Shown here: positions 1 to 10,038 of the stretch, in pieces | Layout: every line of letters starts with the position of its first letter | Position numbering within the stretch: position 1 is the first letter of the stretch | Source: Melastoma dodecandrum | Lineage: Eukaryota > Streptophyta > Magnoliopsida > Myrtales > Melastomataceae | Direction of reading: 5' to 3' | Length of the DNA stretch: 64,000 nucleotides | Assembly: GCA_029817715.1 (NCBI GenBank) | Contig: JARUPY010000473.1 | Span: 806,001 to 870,000 of the forward strand | Made by a program: the position numbers and the translations under genes | The notes under the pieces: generated by a model | Databases searched by the model: none | The model's input: the letters and a program-made list of their open reading frames with translations, nothing else | Told to the model about the DNA's origin: nothing

Positions 1-172
1 ATTCCTGTACTTTGTAAACTATTCAAGTATTTTTATTTTAATGGGAAAAGAGGTTACACGTGGAATGTGGCCATAAATTTGAATAATTTAGTCGCCACGT
101 TTACCTCCCCTGCTAACCACAGAAACAAACGTCGTTCTAAAAACTCGGCAACGCCACACCTTTTCCCGTCGG

Positions 173-2255
173 ATGGCGGCAGCAACGGACACTCCTTCTT
201 TCCTACCACTTCACACTCCCAGGCAGCGAGTGTTAGTTCGCCGTCGCGCTACTTGCGTCCATCTCCCCCCCAGCTTCAGCCCAAACTCGTCGACCGTTGG
301 GACCTCGCGGCCTCCCCCGACGACTAGGACCAGCCTCTTCATCGCCTCCGCGGTCCCCGGCCCCGCCAGTAGGACTTCAATGATATCCACGCCGGGCAGG
401 CCTCTGCTGGTGTATGCTGCAGGTACGCAATTGGCCTCCGGGGAAGAGACGGCCGATTTGCTGGACCAAGTGGAGGTGTTCGGATTGGATGGCGTAGCAG
501 TCCCGATCTCTGATCTTTGGAAGGACCGGAAAGCGGTCGTTGCTTTCGCTCGCCATTTCGGGTGATGTCCTGATGCCGTTGGTTATGTTGTTTTGATTTG
601 GGACATATTCTCTGAGGCTCTGTGGCCGTTTTTTAGGTGCGTCCTGTGCCGGAAGCGGGCTGATTACCTGGCATCCAAGAAGGTAAACTGAAGAATTAGT
701 GTTTATGATGTTTTAACCAACTGAAGCCTCGTTGATACACTTATAATTACAGACACGCTCAATGCAAGGAACTTTTATCTTTAGTAGGGGAATGACTAAC
801 TTGCGAAATCATGTTGGTCATTGCGATTTTGAAGGACAGACTCTGTCTGTGAAGGGATTTGATTGCATTACTTGACTCTTATCAAGTTATGATATGAGAA
901 GTTCTCTTGCGTTGACAGGATGTGATGGATGCAGCTAATGTTGCTCTAGTGATTATTGGCCCAGGTAGCGTTCAGCAGGTAATCACTCTATGCTGGTATA
1001 TATCATCGTCATCTTTACATGATTGATGAGGGAGATGAACTATGCATTTTTTGTGACTCAATGGCAAATATTCAATACTGGGAGTAAATATTCCCTTTAT
1101 GAGTCTTCTCGAGCTCATGATGCATCCAGCAGCTTTTATGTGATTGGAATTGCTAGAAGCCTGATCCGGAGCACTCTTGGTTACCAATTTGAGATCAGGC
1201 TTCTAGCAATTCAAGATCATCCATGCCTTCTACAAGCAGCTCCTTGTTCTTGTAAATGTTGCATGGCCAGTTATTTGGGGTTCCAGAAAGAGTTGCGAAA
1301 CAAGGAAACATCAAAATGAAAAATAGATGGCTTGATGATGACAAAAGATGAGAAAAGACAGGCTTGTATTCCTAATTCGGGCTTTCGGAATGGTTTTAGT
1401 AAAATAGTGTGTGGAAAGATGTTACCTTTTTAATTAGTTCTCTGAATTTTCATTTCCTTTTTTGTTCTTGTTGGCTGCATTCCTAATGCTCGATTCCTTC
1501 TTGATTTTATGCACGAACCTTGTGCAGGCACGAACTTTTGCAGAGCAAACAAAGTTCAAAGGAGGTAAGCTACCGATTATGGGTTAAGCTGCATGTGCCA
1601 TTAGATTCCAGCGCCGCCCCCAGTGATTTATAGCAAGTTTGCCACTACTTTTTGGACAGATCCTCTGGACAGAGTGATGAACTAATACTCCTCATCCTTA
1701 ATGTTGCTATACAGAAGTATATGCAGATCCAAACCATTCATCCTATGAAGCATTTAGATTTGTATCAGGTGTCGCCACCACATTTACACCTGGGGTAAGC
1801 CGTAAAGATAGATCAAAGCATTTGTTATTGACTTGCTACTCATCCGGTGCACAACATGAGGTTCAATCTTCATCACTCGTTGTCTCTAGGCTGGTCTCAA
1901 GATTATACAGTTGTACATGGAAGGATATCGACAGGACTGGAAGTTGTCATTCGAGAAGGATACCGTGTCTAGAGGCGGCTGGTATGCACACTGAATTGAC
2001 TACTGTTGCATTCGAGAAAAGGGGAGTGAATCGGTAAGTAATTTTTCTCATCCTTTCAGGCAGCAAGGAGGAATAATTGTTGCAGGTCCGGGGAAAAGAA
2101 ACATCTCCTACATTCACAAGGTTAATTTCACCATCTTTAGAATACCTCTTTGGGTGCCCATATGCCTCTTCACATGGATGCATGTCTTTTGCCAGGACAA
2201 GGAGGCAGGGGATGATCCAGATATTCAGGAAATCATTCAAGCATGTTGCACTTGA
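173..2255 (+). CDS. Thioredoxin-like protein AAED1, chloroplastic (peroxiredoxin-like 2 fold)
   Basis: Eight exons join in one frame: 173-561, 637-682, 919-978, 1528-1564, 1715-1794, 1890-1981, 2060-2120, 2196-2255. They encode about 274 aa and every intron is GT-AG. The first ~80 residues are rich in Ser, Thr, Arg and Pro with few acidic residues, as expected of a plastid transit peptide. The mature part has the AhpC/TSA-like core: a CxxC pair (Cys131, Cys134) after an ARHFG motif, then IIGPGS, ADPNHSSYEAF, EGYRQDW and GGWQQGG blocks typical of plant AAED1/PRXL2 proteins (Arabidopsis At2g37240 type). The likely role is stromal thiol redox chemistry; no substrate is established that I know of. 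The ATG at 173 is chosen because it precedes the transit-like segment and is in frame with the core. No lesions seen. Confidence 0.9.
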
Positions 2256-2508
2256 GCAACAGCACTGAGCACTTGGGATACTGATCATAAGCTTATACTC
2301 CTACACAAAATGTTCATAATTTCTGTATCCAAAACCTAGATCAAAATCTAAAACACAGAAAAGATGGTAGGCAGCAAAGGAAACTCTAGGCTCAAAGATC
2401 TAGTAGGAAAATAAAAGAAGTACCAAACAGATAACTGGAAGCAGGATGCAGCCACAAAAAGAGATTATTTCGAGCCTTAAGAACGACCGGATGCAAGATA
2501 TGAAAAAA

Positions 2509-4183
2509 TCACTGGGAGACACCGAGCCACTTGGAGAAGTTCTCAAATTCTGTGTAGTCGCTATCTGAGATCATAGTCTGGTACCACGCTTTTCCTGCAG
2601 CCTTGATTGCGGAAGCCTCCTCCTGGAAAGAAAGGTATGACTAATTAACGAATCCAGCATATGAAAATTATGGAAACAAGATACTCAACCAGGACTTGAA
2701 CCCGAAACGAACTCGATTTGAAATATCCAACTGACTTCACCCATCGTCATAACCCAAAAGGGCCTCATACAATCAAGACACAGTAATCTCTGCGATTTCT
2801 CTTCATTCCATCACATCCATCAGCACTCAAAACCGGATCGTATCCTCTCACCCATTACCCAAATGGTATACACTCACTCCCTAATCGAAGCATTGGAATT
2901 GAGCACATAAAAGAGAGGAAGAAAACCAAGATCACAAATTAGAAGTAAAAAAACCAGAAACCATCTAAGGCAGCACATTCTACATTTCCATTTTATCCTA
3001 TGCAACGAAAATATATGGCCTCCGTGCACAAAATCCAATTTAACGAAACAACCGAAAGAAACCAGTATACCTTGGTGACATTCTTCCTCTTGTTGTCGAA
3101 CTTCTCCTTCTTGGCCTTCAATCGCTGCTCCTCCGCAAGCAGGGCCATCCTCCTGGCAGTCTTGGCATACGGGTTCAACCTCAGCATGGTGTTCAGGTTC
3201 TTCAACGGGTTTTTCTTCAGCGGCGCCCTCTTGATCTCCTTCTTGATCGGCCTGACGACAGACTGCACCTCGTCCGAGTTGATGATCCTCGCAAGGTCAG
3301 CATTCACCATCTTAGACCTTGGCAACACTTAACCCTTCTTCTTCTCAGAGACCTTCCCAAAGGATCCATAGATGGAATCCAGCTTCTCGAAGGCGGACTT
3401 GGTCCATATGACAAGCCTCCCCAGGTGGCCCCCAGGGGCAAGCTTCAGCAGGTTCAGCCTCTCAACATTGGCGACCTCCACACCTGGAAGGTTCCTAAAG
3501 GCCTTCTCAATCTTTTCCCCAATGGTTCCATAGATGATGAGTGGACCCTTGCGGTTAACATACCGCCTGTTCCGCATCTTCCCCTTGCCGCAGCGGATGC
3601 CCTCACTCTCCTTGGCCTTCTCTGCATCGGCAAAGGCACCAACCTGCTTCAGGATCTTGATTGCGGCAGAAGTCTTCTCAACTGACTCAGCCGAGTCGCT
3701 GATCACAAGGGGGAGCTCCGGGACAGTGTCGATCCTATGGCCGCGGGCAGCAACCAGTGACGGGATCGCAGAGGCGGCGATCGCAGAGACCATGGCGTAC
3801 CTCTTCTGGTTGACGTTGACGCAACGGTGCCAGCGGCGCCAGGTCTTGGTTGGCGCGAACATGCGCCCGCCCCTACACATGTTGCCGAAGGCACCCTGGC
3901 CAGCACGGTGAGTTCCGCCTCCGGGAACACGAGGGATACGCGAGACGGCACGACCCGTTCCCCAGGACTCGGCCGAGGTCTGGTGGCCCGCGCGCTTGGA
4001 GACAGCGTAGGGCTGGCGAGAGTTGTTGGAGATCTGAGAGTGGACAAAGGAGACGACGTCAGGGCGGATGGTGGCGCGCATGACGTCTGGAAGGGGGAGG
4101 GTGGATTGGGCATTGGTTGCCATGTCGCCTTCCAGGGATTGGACGGTGACCAGGGGACGGGCGGCCGCGGCGGCGGAGGCCAT
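2509..4183 (-). CDS. RPL4: 60S ribosomal protein L4 (uL4), interrupted by an in-frame stop codon
   Basis: Two exons, 4183-3071 and 2622-2509, would encode about 407 aa, the usual plant uL4 length. The N-terminal 284 residues match plant RPL4 throughout ([12 protein letters not shown], the [22 protein letters not shown] loop region, and KGPLIIYG). At 3331-3329 a TAA stands where plant RPL4 has Tyr, between SEKKKG and [12 protein letters not shown]. Beyond it the frame stays open and conserved through [12 protein letters not shown] and [13 protein letters not shown] to the last exon ending KWLGVSQ. The lesion is one base (TAC or TAT to TAA) in an otherwise perfect gene. Translation as written would lose the eukaryote-specific C-terminal extension that wraps the large subunit. 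It is either a sequencing error, a null allele, or a redundant copy (RPL4 is usually multi-copy in plants). It is divergent from TOP6A, 402 bp away. Confidence 0.93.
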
Positions 4184-4585
4184 TTCAGTTAGGGTTTCGG
4201 CGGAAGGGGAAGGAATGCGGCCGCTCTTCTGAAGGTGAAGAAGATCTAGGGTTTTTACTTGGTAGCCTTATATAGTAGCGAATATATATACTGAAATCAC
4301 GAAAGTGCCATTGAGGACTTCGGTCTTGTTCACTTCTATTCAAGCCCAACTTATATTAACATATTATTTGAAGATTGAAAAAATATAGAGGCACATTTTT
4401 GTAACGCGATGTTTATTATTTTTGGTGAAATGGAAAAAATTTAATTCAAAATTATTACATCAAATATGTAATTTCAAATAAAATAAATACGTCCCCAGAT
4501 TTTGCCAAAAACAAACGGAGACTCTTTAAAAATCTTCTGATCGAGCAGAAGTACCGCCACTCCCAATTTCCCTCCATTTCCCGGC
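4184..4585. promoter_or_regulatory. Bidirectional promoter between RPL4 and TOP6A, with telo-box and site II-like motifs
   Basis: The 402-bp spacer separates the two divergent ATGs. On the RPL4 side it holds two telo-box cores (AGGGTTT in the + strand, near 4190 and 4245, which read AAACCCT in the RPL4 sense) and an AGCCCA site II-like element near 4345. This pairing is characteristic of plant ribosomal-protein promoters. A TATA-like stretch TATATATATA lies near 4285. Motif positions are read directly; function is inferred from the family. Confidence 0.55.
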
Positions 4586-5855
4586 ATGGCTGATCCCAGC
4601 CCCAGGAAGCGCCGCCGCCCCTCCTCCGCCGCTGACGACAGCTCCGCCCCATTCAGGAACCGTCTCAAGCCAGACTCCGTCATCCTCCAGACCCTCCGCT
4701 CCCTTGCGGCCGCCTCCGCCACTTCCTCCTCAGCTAACAAAACCCTAACCCTCGCCGACCTCGATCTCTCCACCTCCTGCCGTGAGGTCACCGACCAATC
4801 CCTCCCCGCCGTCCAGTCCTCCATTGAATCCCTCATCCTCAAGATTGCCCGCTCCATCCTCGCTGGCGAAGGGTTCTCCTTCGATGTCCCCTCCCGATCC
4901 TCCGGCAACCAGCTCTACGTTCCCGAGCTCGACCGCATTGTCCTCAGGGATAAGAACACCCTTCGTCCCTTTGCACACATGTCCTCCGTTCGCAAGTCCA
5001 CGATAACCGCTCGGATCCTACACCTCATCCACCAGCTCTGCCTCCGTGACATCCATGTCACCAAGCGTGACCTCTTCTACACCGATGTCAAGCTCTTCCA
5101 GGACCAATCCCAGTCCGATGCCGTCCTTGATGATGTCTCATGTATGCTCAGCTGCACCCGGTCCAGCCTTAACGTGATTGCGTCTGAGAAGGGTGTTGTC
5201 GTAGGCCGCCTCATTTTCAGTGACAATGGTGACTTGATAGACTGCACCAAGATGGGGATGGGTGGCAAGGCAATTCCCCCAAACATCGACAGGGTCGGGG
5301 ATATGCAGAGTGATGCTCTGTTCATCCTCCTCGTCGAGAAGGATGCGGCTTACATCCGGCTCGCTGAGGACAGGTTCTACAACAGGTTCCCCTGCATCAT
5401 TGTCACTGCCAAAGGACAGCCTGATGTGGCCACGAGACTCTTCCTAAGGAAGATGAAAATGGAGCTGAAGCTTCCTGTGCTCGCTCTGGTTGACAGTGAC
5501 CCTTACGGACTGAAGATCTTATCAGTGTATGGTTGCGGGTCTAAGAACATGTCCTATGACAGTGCGAACTTGACAACACCAGACATCAAGTGGCTGGGGA
5601 TAAGGCCGAGCGACCTGGACAAGTACGGGATACCAGAGCAGTGCAGGCTGCCAATGACGGAGCAGGATATCAAAACAGGGAAGGACCTGCTGGAGGAGGA
5701 TTTCGTGAAGAAAAAACCCTGGGTGGGCTGAAGAGCTGACATTGATGGTGAAGACGAAGCAGAAGGCGGAGATCCAGGCGCTTAGCTCGTTTGGGTTCCA
5801 GTACCTGTCCGAGGTGTACTTGCCGTTGAAGCTGCAGCAGCAGGATTGGCTTTGA
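4586..5855 (+). CDS. TOP6A: DNA topoisomerase 6 subunit A (SPO11-3/RHL2 type), frameshifted near the C-terminus
   Basis: This intronless gene encodes the catalytic A subunit of plant topoisomerase VI, needed for endoreduplication. The winged-helix catalytic Tyr is Tyr165 in [11 protein letters not shown]. The Toprim acidic residues are Glu251 (LLVEKD) and Asp303/Asp305 (LVDSDPYG). The open frame stops after 381 residues at KKKPWVG, but the run of six A at 5711-5716 appears to hold one extra base. With five A the frame continues through [21 protein letters not shown] and [13 protein letters not shown] to LQQQDWL and a TGA at 5853-5855, giving the normal ~422 aa. Nucleotides downstream of the lesion are fully conserved in coding sense. 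So it is a homopolymer sequencing error or a very recent mutation. The first exon start is supported by the RKRRR-rich N-terminus normal for the family. The PPR gene lies tail-to-tail just downstream. Confidence 0.93.
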
Positions 5856-5925
5856 GCAACATGCTTTCTCTGTATTTGTACTTGTAATGAACATTTGCAC
5901 AGCCAGGGTGTAGCAGAGTATCAGA

Positions 5926-8900
5926 CTAAGATGTTACAAGATCTACAGTCTTTCGATAGTTATCAAGATTGATTGGAATTATCGACTCCTTTCTTCCCAG
6001 CCATTTGTACTGTGATTCCTTCGTCAACTTCAGTCTTTGAAGAACAGCAGGTCTTCTTGGGGAGGTTTCCCGATTCAATCGGCGAAACCGTTCCTTTCAT
6101 ATCTGGGTCCTGTCAAGAGGACCTGGAGTCCCAAATAGTCCCCCAGCAGCTTGATTACCGCATCCCTTAGCTCACACCCCCTGATCCATGACTTTGTACC
6201 ACCTTCATTAAATCCAAAGACAATGAAGATGTCGTCCTTCACTGAGTTCCCTGTCAGTCATGAGATAATAAGCAGTGAGATTAGTCCTGGTCATGGTATA
6301 TCAATGCAGTGGTCGATGTGTACCGGCAAAGTAGTTCTCCTTGATCATCCGTAGAACGGCCAGAACAACAATCCGAGCTTCAACCTGTTGAATAATCATA
6401 CTTCATGCAGATGTCCAATAACCATGTGCTAACCAAAAAATACTTGTCGATCCAATTAGTTGCAGATGATGGAATACCGAGCAGCCATATTACCTTACTA
6501 AGTCCCTGGAGATTGACGACCAAGCTTTCAGAGATACTTCTCTGCAAGTGGACAGCAACCTTTCCCACAAGAACACTGTTGGAGTGGCCGGAGTCAGTAG
6601 CAATGGAGCGAATAACCTCTCCCTCATAAAAGCCGCTATCTTGAATCACTCCTTCACACCATTCTTCGATAAGTTCCTTGAGATAGTAATCACTTGGCTG
6701 ATAACTACGAAACAACGACGGTAATCAATCAATCGTTCATGACAGAGGAAGTATGAACATTCTTATCAAGCTTTACGGCTTGTGCTCATTCTTAATGAGG
6801 AACCAACAGTTAGTCTGCCAGTGGGTAAAGATAAATCATCTTCATCATAATGTCGACATACCCTGCTTTACGCATCTCCTGGTAGACGGCAAGGCACTGC
6901 TGGACTTCATTTAGGGAGCCATATCTACTGCGAGCTAGCAACAGCGTGTTGTAAGTCACCTGAAATCAAAACTGATGCGCCTTGACCACATTATAGACAA
7001 TCGTACTTCAGAAATATAACTTGAATTGAACTGTTTCAGTCTTTTCTTTAGAAGAATTGTGCTTCACAGTGGATGGAACCAAAAAGAAAACTTATGCCCA
7101 ATCTAAACCCTGGATTTCTTTTCTAGAATGAAATACATGCTATCTGTGTTTGAAACCTATGCAAATGTCTATGCCACAACAGTATTAAACATGTCAACCT
7201 TCAGCAAGCACCTACCAAATTGGGTTCCACTTGATACCTCTTCATCTCCTCATACAAAGTAAATGCAAGATCCAGATTTTTTGTGTCCACACAGACCTAA
7301 CATACATTTATGGCCCATCAGTGCAAGAGAAACTAATCAGCCAGCATCTAGATAATGTTGGCTTTTTCCACAAAATTATGTTGAGGCACTGACCTTGATG
7401 GCGGTAGTGTAGAGGCAATGACGTCAGGTTTTACTTCCATTCCAGGCATCATTTTCAAGATCTGCAGCAGAAGATAAGCTCATACTGAAAATAGTATTAG
7501 GATGGAACATATGAAACCAACACCTACAAATTAGTTCCAATACTAATTCCAGGAAGCGAGAAGACTTGGTCTTCTGACATAGTTCCAATATTCTAACAGA
7601 GTTCACATAGCGAGGTAATACCTGTAAAGCACCATCCAAATTTCTTGTGCTTCCACAAATATCAATCAAAACCGACCAGCTTATATTATTTGGGGTAAGT
7701 CCAAAACTTTTCATCTCCCGCATCAGAGCTTTTGCACGGTAATAATCCGACCCACAGGCCTTCATTAAAATATTGAAGGTAGCCGTTGTAGGTGAAAATG
7801 GAAATCTTTTTGCAAAGGTCTGGTGGGCTGAAGTGGTCTGGTTTTTGTTTCATATGGCCAGAAGGTATCCTCTTCGCACTGGCTGTGCTCAGAGAACCTC
7901 CGTCTTCATTATTCTCAACTTCGCTATCCTTCCATGCCTCAAAAAGACGGAAAGCCCTATCATACTGATGAGCCTCGACACAGACATGTAGAAGGGTATT
8001 GCAACACTGAGAATTGGGTTCACATCCAGAGAGAAGCATCTCTTCGAACAATTGAATCGCATGGTCCACTAGGCCTGCATTGGCGCATGCATTGATCAGA
8101 GATGACCAAGTGACCATATTGGGAGTAATACCAGCAGACAGCATGTCATCCTTCACTTTCAATGCCAGATTCCATGACTTTGCATCTGAAAGAACCTAAT
8201 AAGGTGCGTTGAAAATGGTAAGCTATTTGAACTATAAGCGTTTACTGAAAGATAGTTTTTCTTTAAATAAGAACAATGGAATTCTCGGTTTTCTGTTAAA
8301 TTCAGAACTGACCTTAACAACTGTGCAGTACGTGAAGATATCCAACATAAGTTTCCCGGCAGATTGCAGTTCTTTAACTTCTGCATATATTTCTTGGGCC
8401 ATGTCAACTCTTCCTGCCAGACAGCAAGCATACAAAAGCACATTATAGGTTGCGAAGTCTGGACAGACACCAATACTCTGGATGCACAAAGTAGATCTTG
8501 ATCAGACTGATAACCATCATTGCTAAACAGCTTAATTATGTTCTGAAATGCTACTGAGTGGTAGATGACACGCTAAGCAAGCAAGGCCAAAGAAAGATCA
8601 TTTACTTGCATCTTCTTGTATATCTTTTCAATGTAGTCCAAATCACGAGCGTTCACATTCATGAGACTGTTTAAAACATATACATTTGGGATGACCCCTT
8701 TCTTGAGCAAGTCCTGCAGCACAGTGACATTTCCACATGAAGGTTCAGTATTTTCCTGCCTTGAGATACCATACACGGAACTAAGATGTACTTTATTACC
8801 TTGAAAATATCACGAGACTCCTGAAAGTTCCCACAGAGGCCGCATACATCGATAATTGTCTGGTACACAAACATATTGGGACCCTTTGAGGAGCATTTCA

Positions 8901-9750
8901 CTTCTTCATATGCCTTAATTGCAGAAACAAAATCTTTTGCCTTTCCAAATTCCCGTAGAACATCACAGAACAATATCTGTGCTTGTGGTAGAATATCTGC
9001 ATATCTACAAAGGCATGATAACAAAGAATGCAACAGCTATTTTAAGCCCCTATGCAACAGAGGACCCACCAAGCAATGAAACTTTTCTTGGCCGAAATAT
9101 GAAATGTCCATAGTTCCAAAGAATGCCGTATTGGAATCTCTCCGACAACCTAAGAAGAACAACAACCCTTATGGCCAAACCGGGATTTCTCTTATTTACG
9201 AGCACTTTGGTTACATCAGCTGGTTTCGCCAACTCCTCAACTGGAAAGCCGAGCCCTGAAAGCATTGAAAAAAAAGCATCAATTCCCGGCCGAATGAAAG
9301 AACTCCGAGTAGATAATCACTCCAAAAGCATGCAACAGCCAAACCTGCAATTGCCTCAACCACAGTTGTAAGCTCCTTTGCATCCCCACAAGCCAATAAC
9401 TTCCCACATTCCTCCCTCAATAAACCAAGGCATTGCCCGTCTGCAATCTCCTCCAACGGCAAAACCCCAAGTCCATCAACTCCCTTAAGCACCTCCACAA
9501 ACCTCCACAGTACTCCCTCTCCATTCACAATTTCCCCATCGTGCAGCCCCTTCTTCGCTGCCTCCGCCAAAAATCCCCTAACAGTACTCTCCGCAACACG
9601 AACAGTAGCACGGGGGACTTTGGCGATGGACGATTCGGCAAGCGACCGGCAGCGAGTCCCAGTCGGAGGGGGAGGAGACGGGGTTTTCGGCTTCGCGAGT
9701 GCGGTCGCGGCCGGGGCCGCGGTAGCGGAACCGTGGAGCAGGAGCCTCAT
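5926..9750 (-). CDS. Chloroplast PPR protein of the At5g02830 type, with several frame lesions
   Basis: About a dozen exons can be followed from the ATG at 9750. The N-terminus is Ser/Pro/Ala-rich, like a transit peptide. Degenerate PPR motifs follow (DIFTYCTVVK, TPNMVTWSSLINAC, GCEPNSQCCNTLLHVC, NISWSVLIDICG, EPNLVTYNTLLLARS). After them come the family tail YYLKELIEEWCEGVIQD, LSKVEARIVVLAVLRMIKEN and finally RRPAVLQRLKLTKES near 5990. Order and length match long plastid PPR proteins such as At5g02830 (~850 aa). At least four lesions break it. A GGG replaces GG at the exon 2 donor (9166-9168). A +1 occurs near 7817 between HFSPPD and FAKRFPFSP. A -1 occurs near 7406-7409 before TAIK. A frame change near 6080 puts a TGA at 6075-6077, ahead of the conserved tail that ends in TAG at 5926. 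It is either a decayed copy or a badly polished stretch. Exon borders were read by eye. Confidence 0.85.
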
Positions 9751-10038
9751 TTTTTCGTGAATACTCTGCTGTTACCAGCCATACTTGCGAAGTGGGTACG
9801 CGAAGTTTGCGCCCCTGGAGCGATTGATCTGGGAAAGGCCGGATTTTTATGGTGGGATGGGGAAGAGGATCGGGTTTGAAAGGCGGGCGTTGAAGCGGTT
9901 GGCAAAAGCTAAAACCCTCGAATTACAAAAACCCACTCGGATGAGCTGACGTAAGCAGCTCAGCTTTTGCCTTAAGACAACTTCATTCGTCAGCACGATG
10001 CCAAATCCCACGAGGCTAACGAAGATTCCATTCCAGCG
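9751..10038. promoter_or_regulatory. Divergent promoter between the PPR gene and the membrane-protein gene
   Basis: The 288-bp spacer lies between two divergent start codons. It contains AAAACCCTCG near 9912 and AAACCCACTC near 9928, but I see no clear TATA box on either side. Both neighbouring products are plastid-type, so co-regulation is possible; this is inference only. Confidence 0.4.

Noticed and set aside
3425..4192. Several long + strand open frames opposite RPL4
   Set aside because: They are antisense shadows of a GC-rich, strongly biased coding exon; none resembles a known protein.
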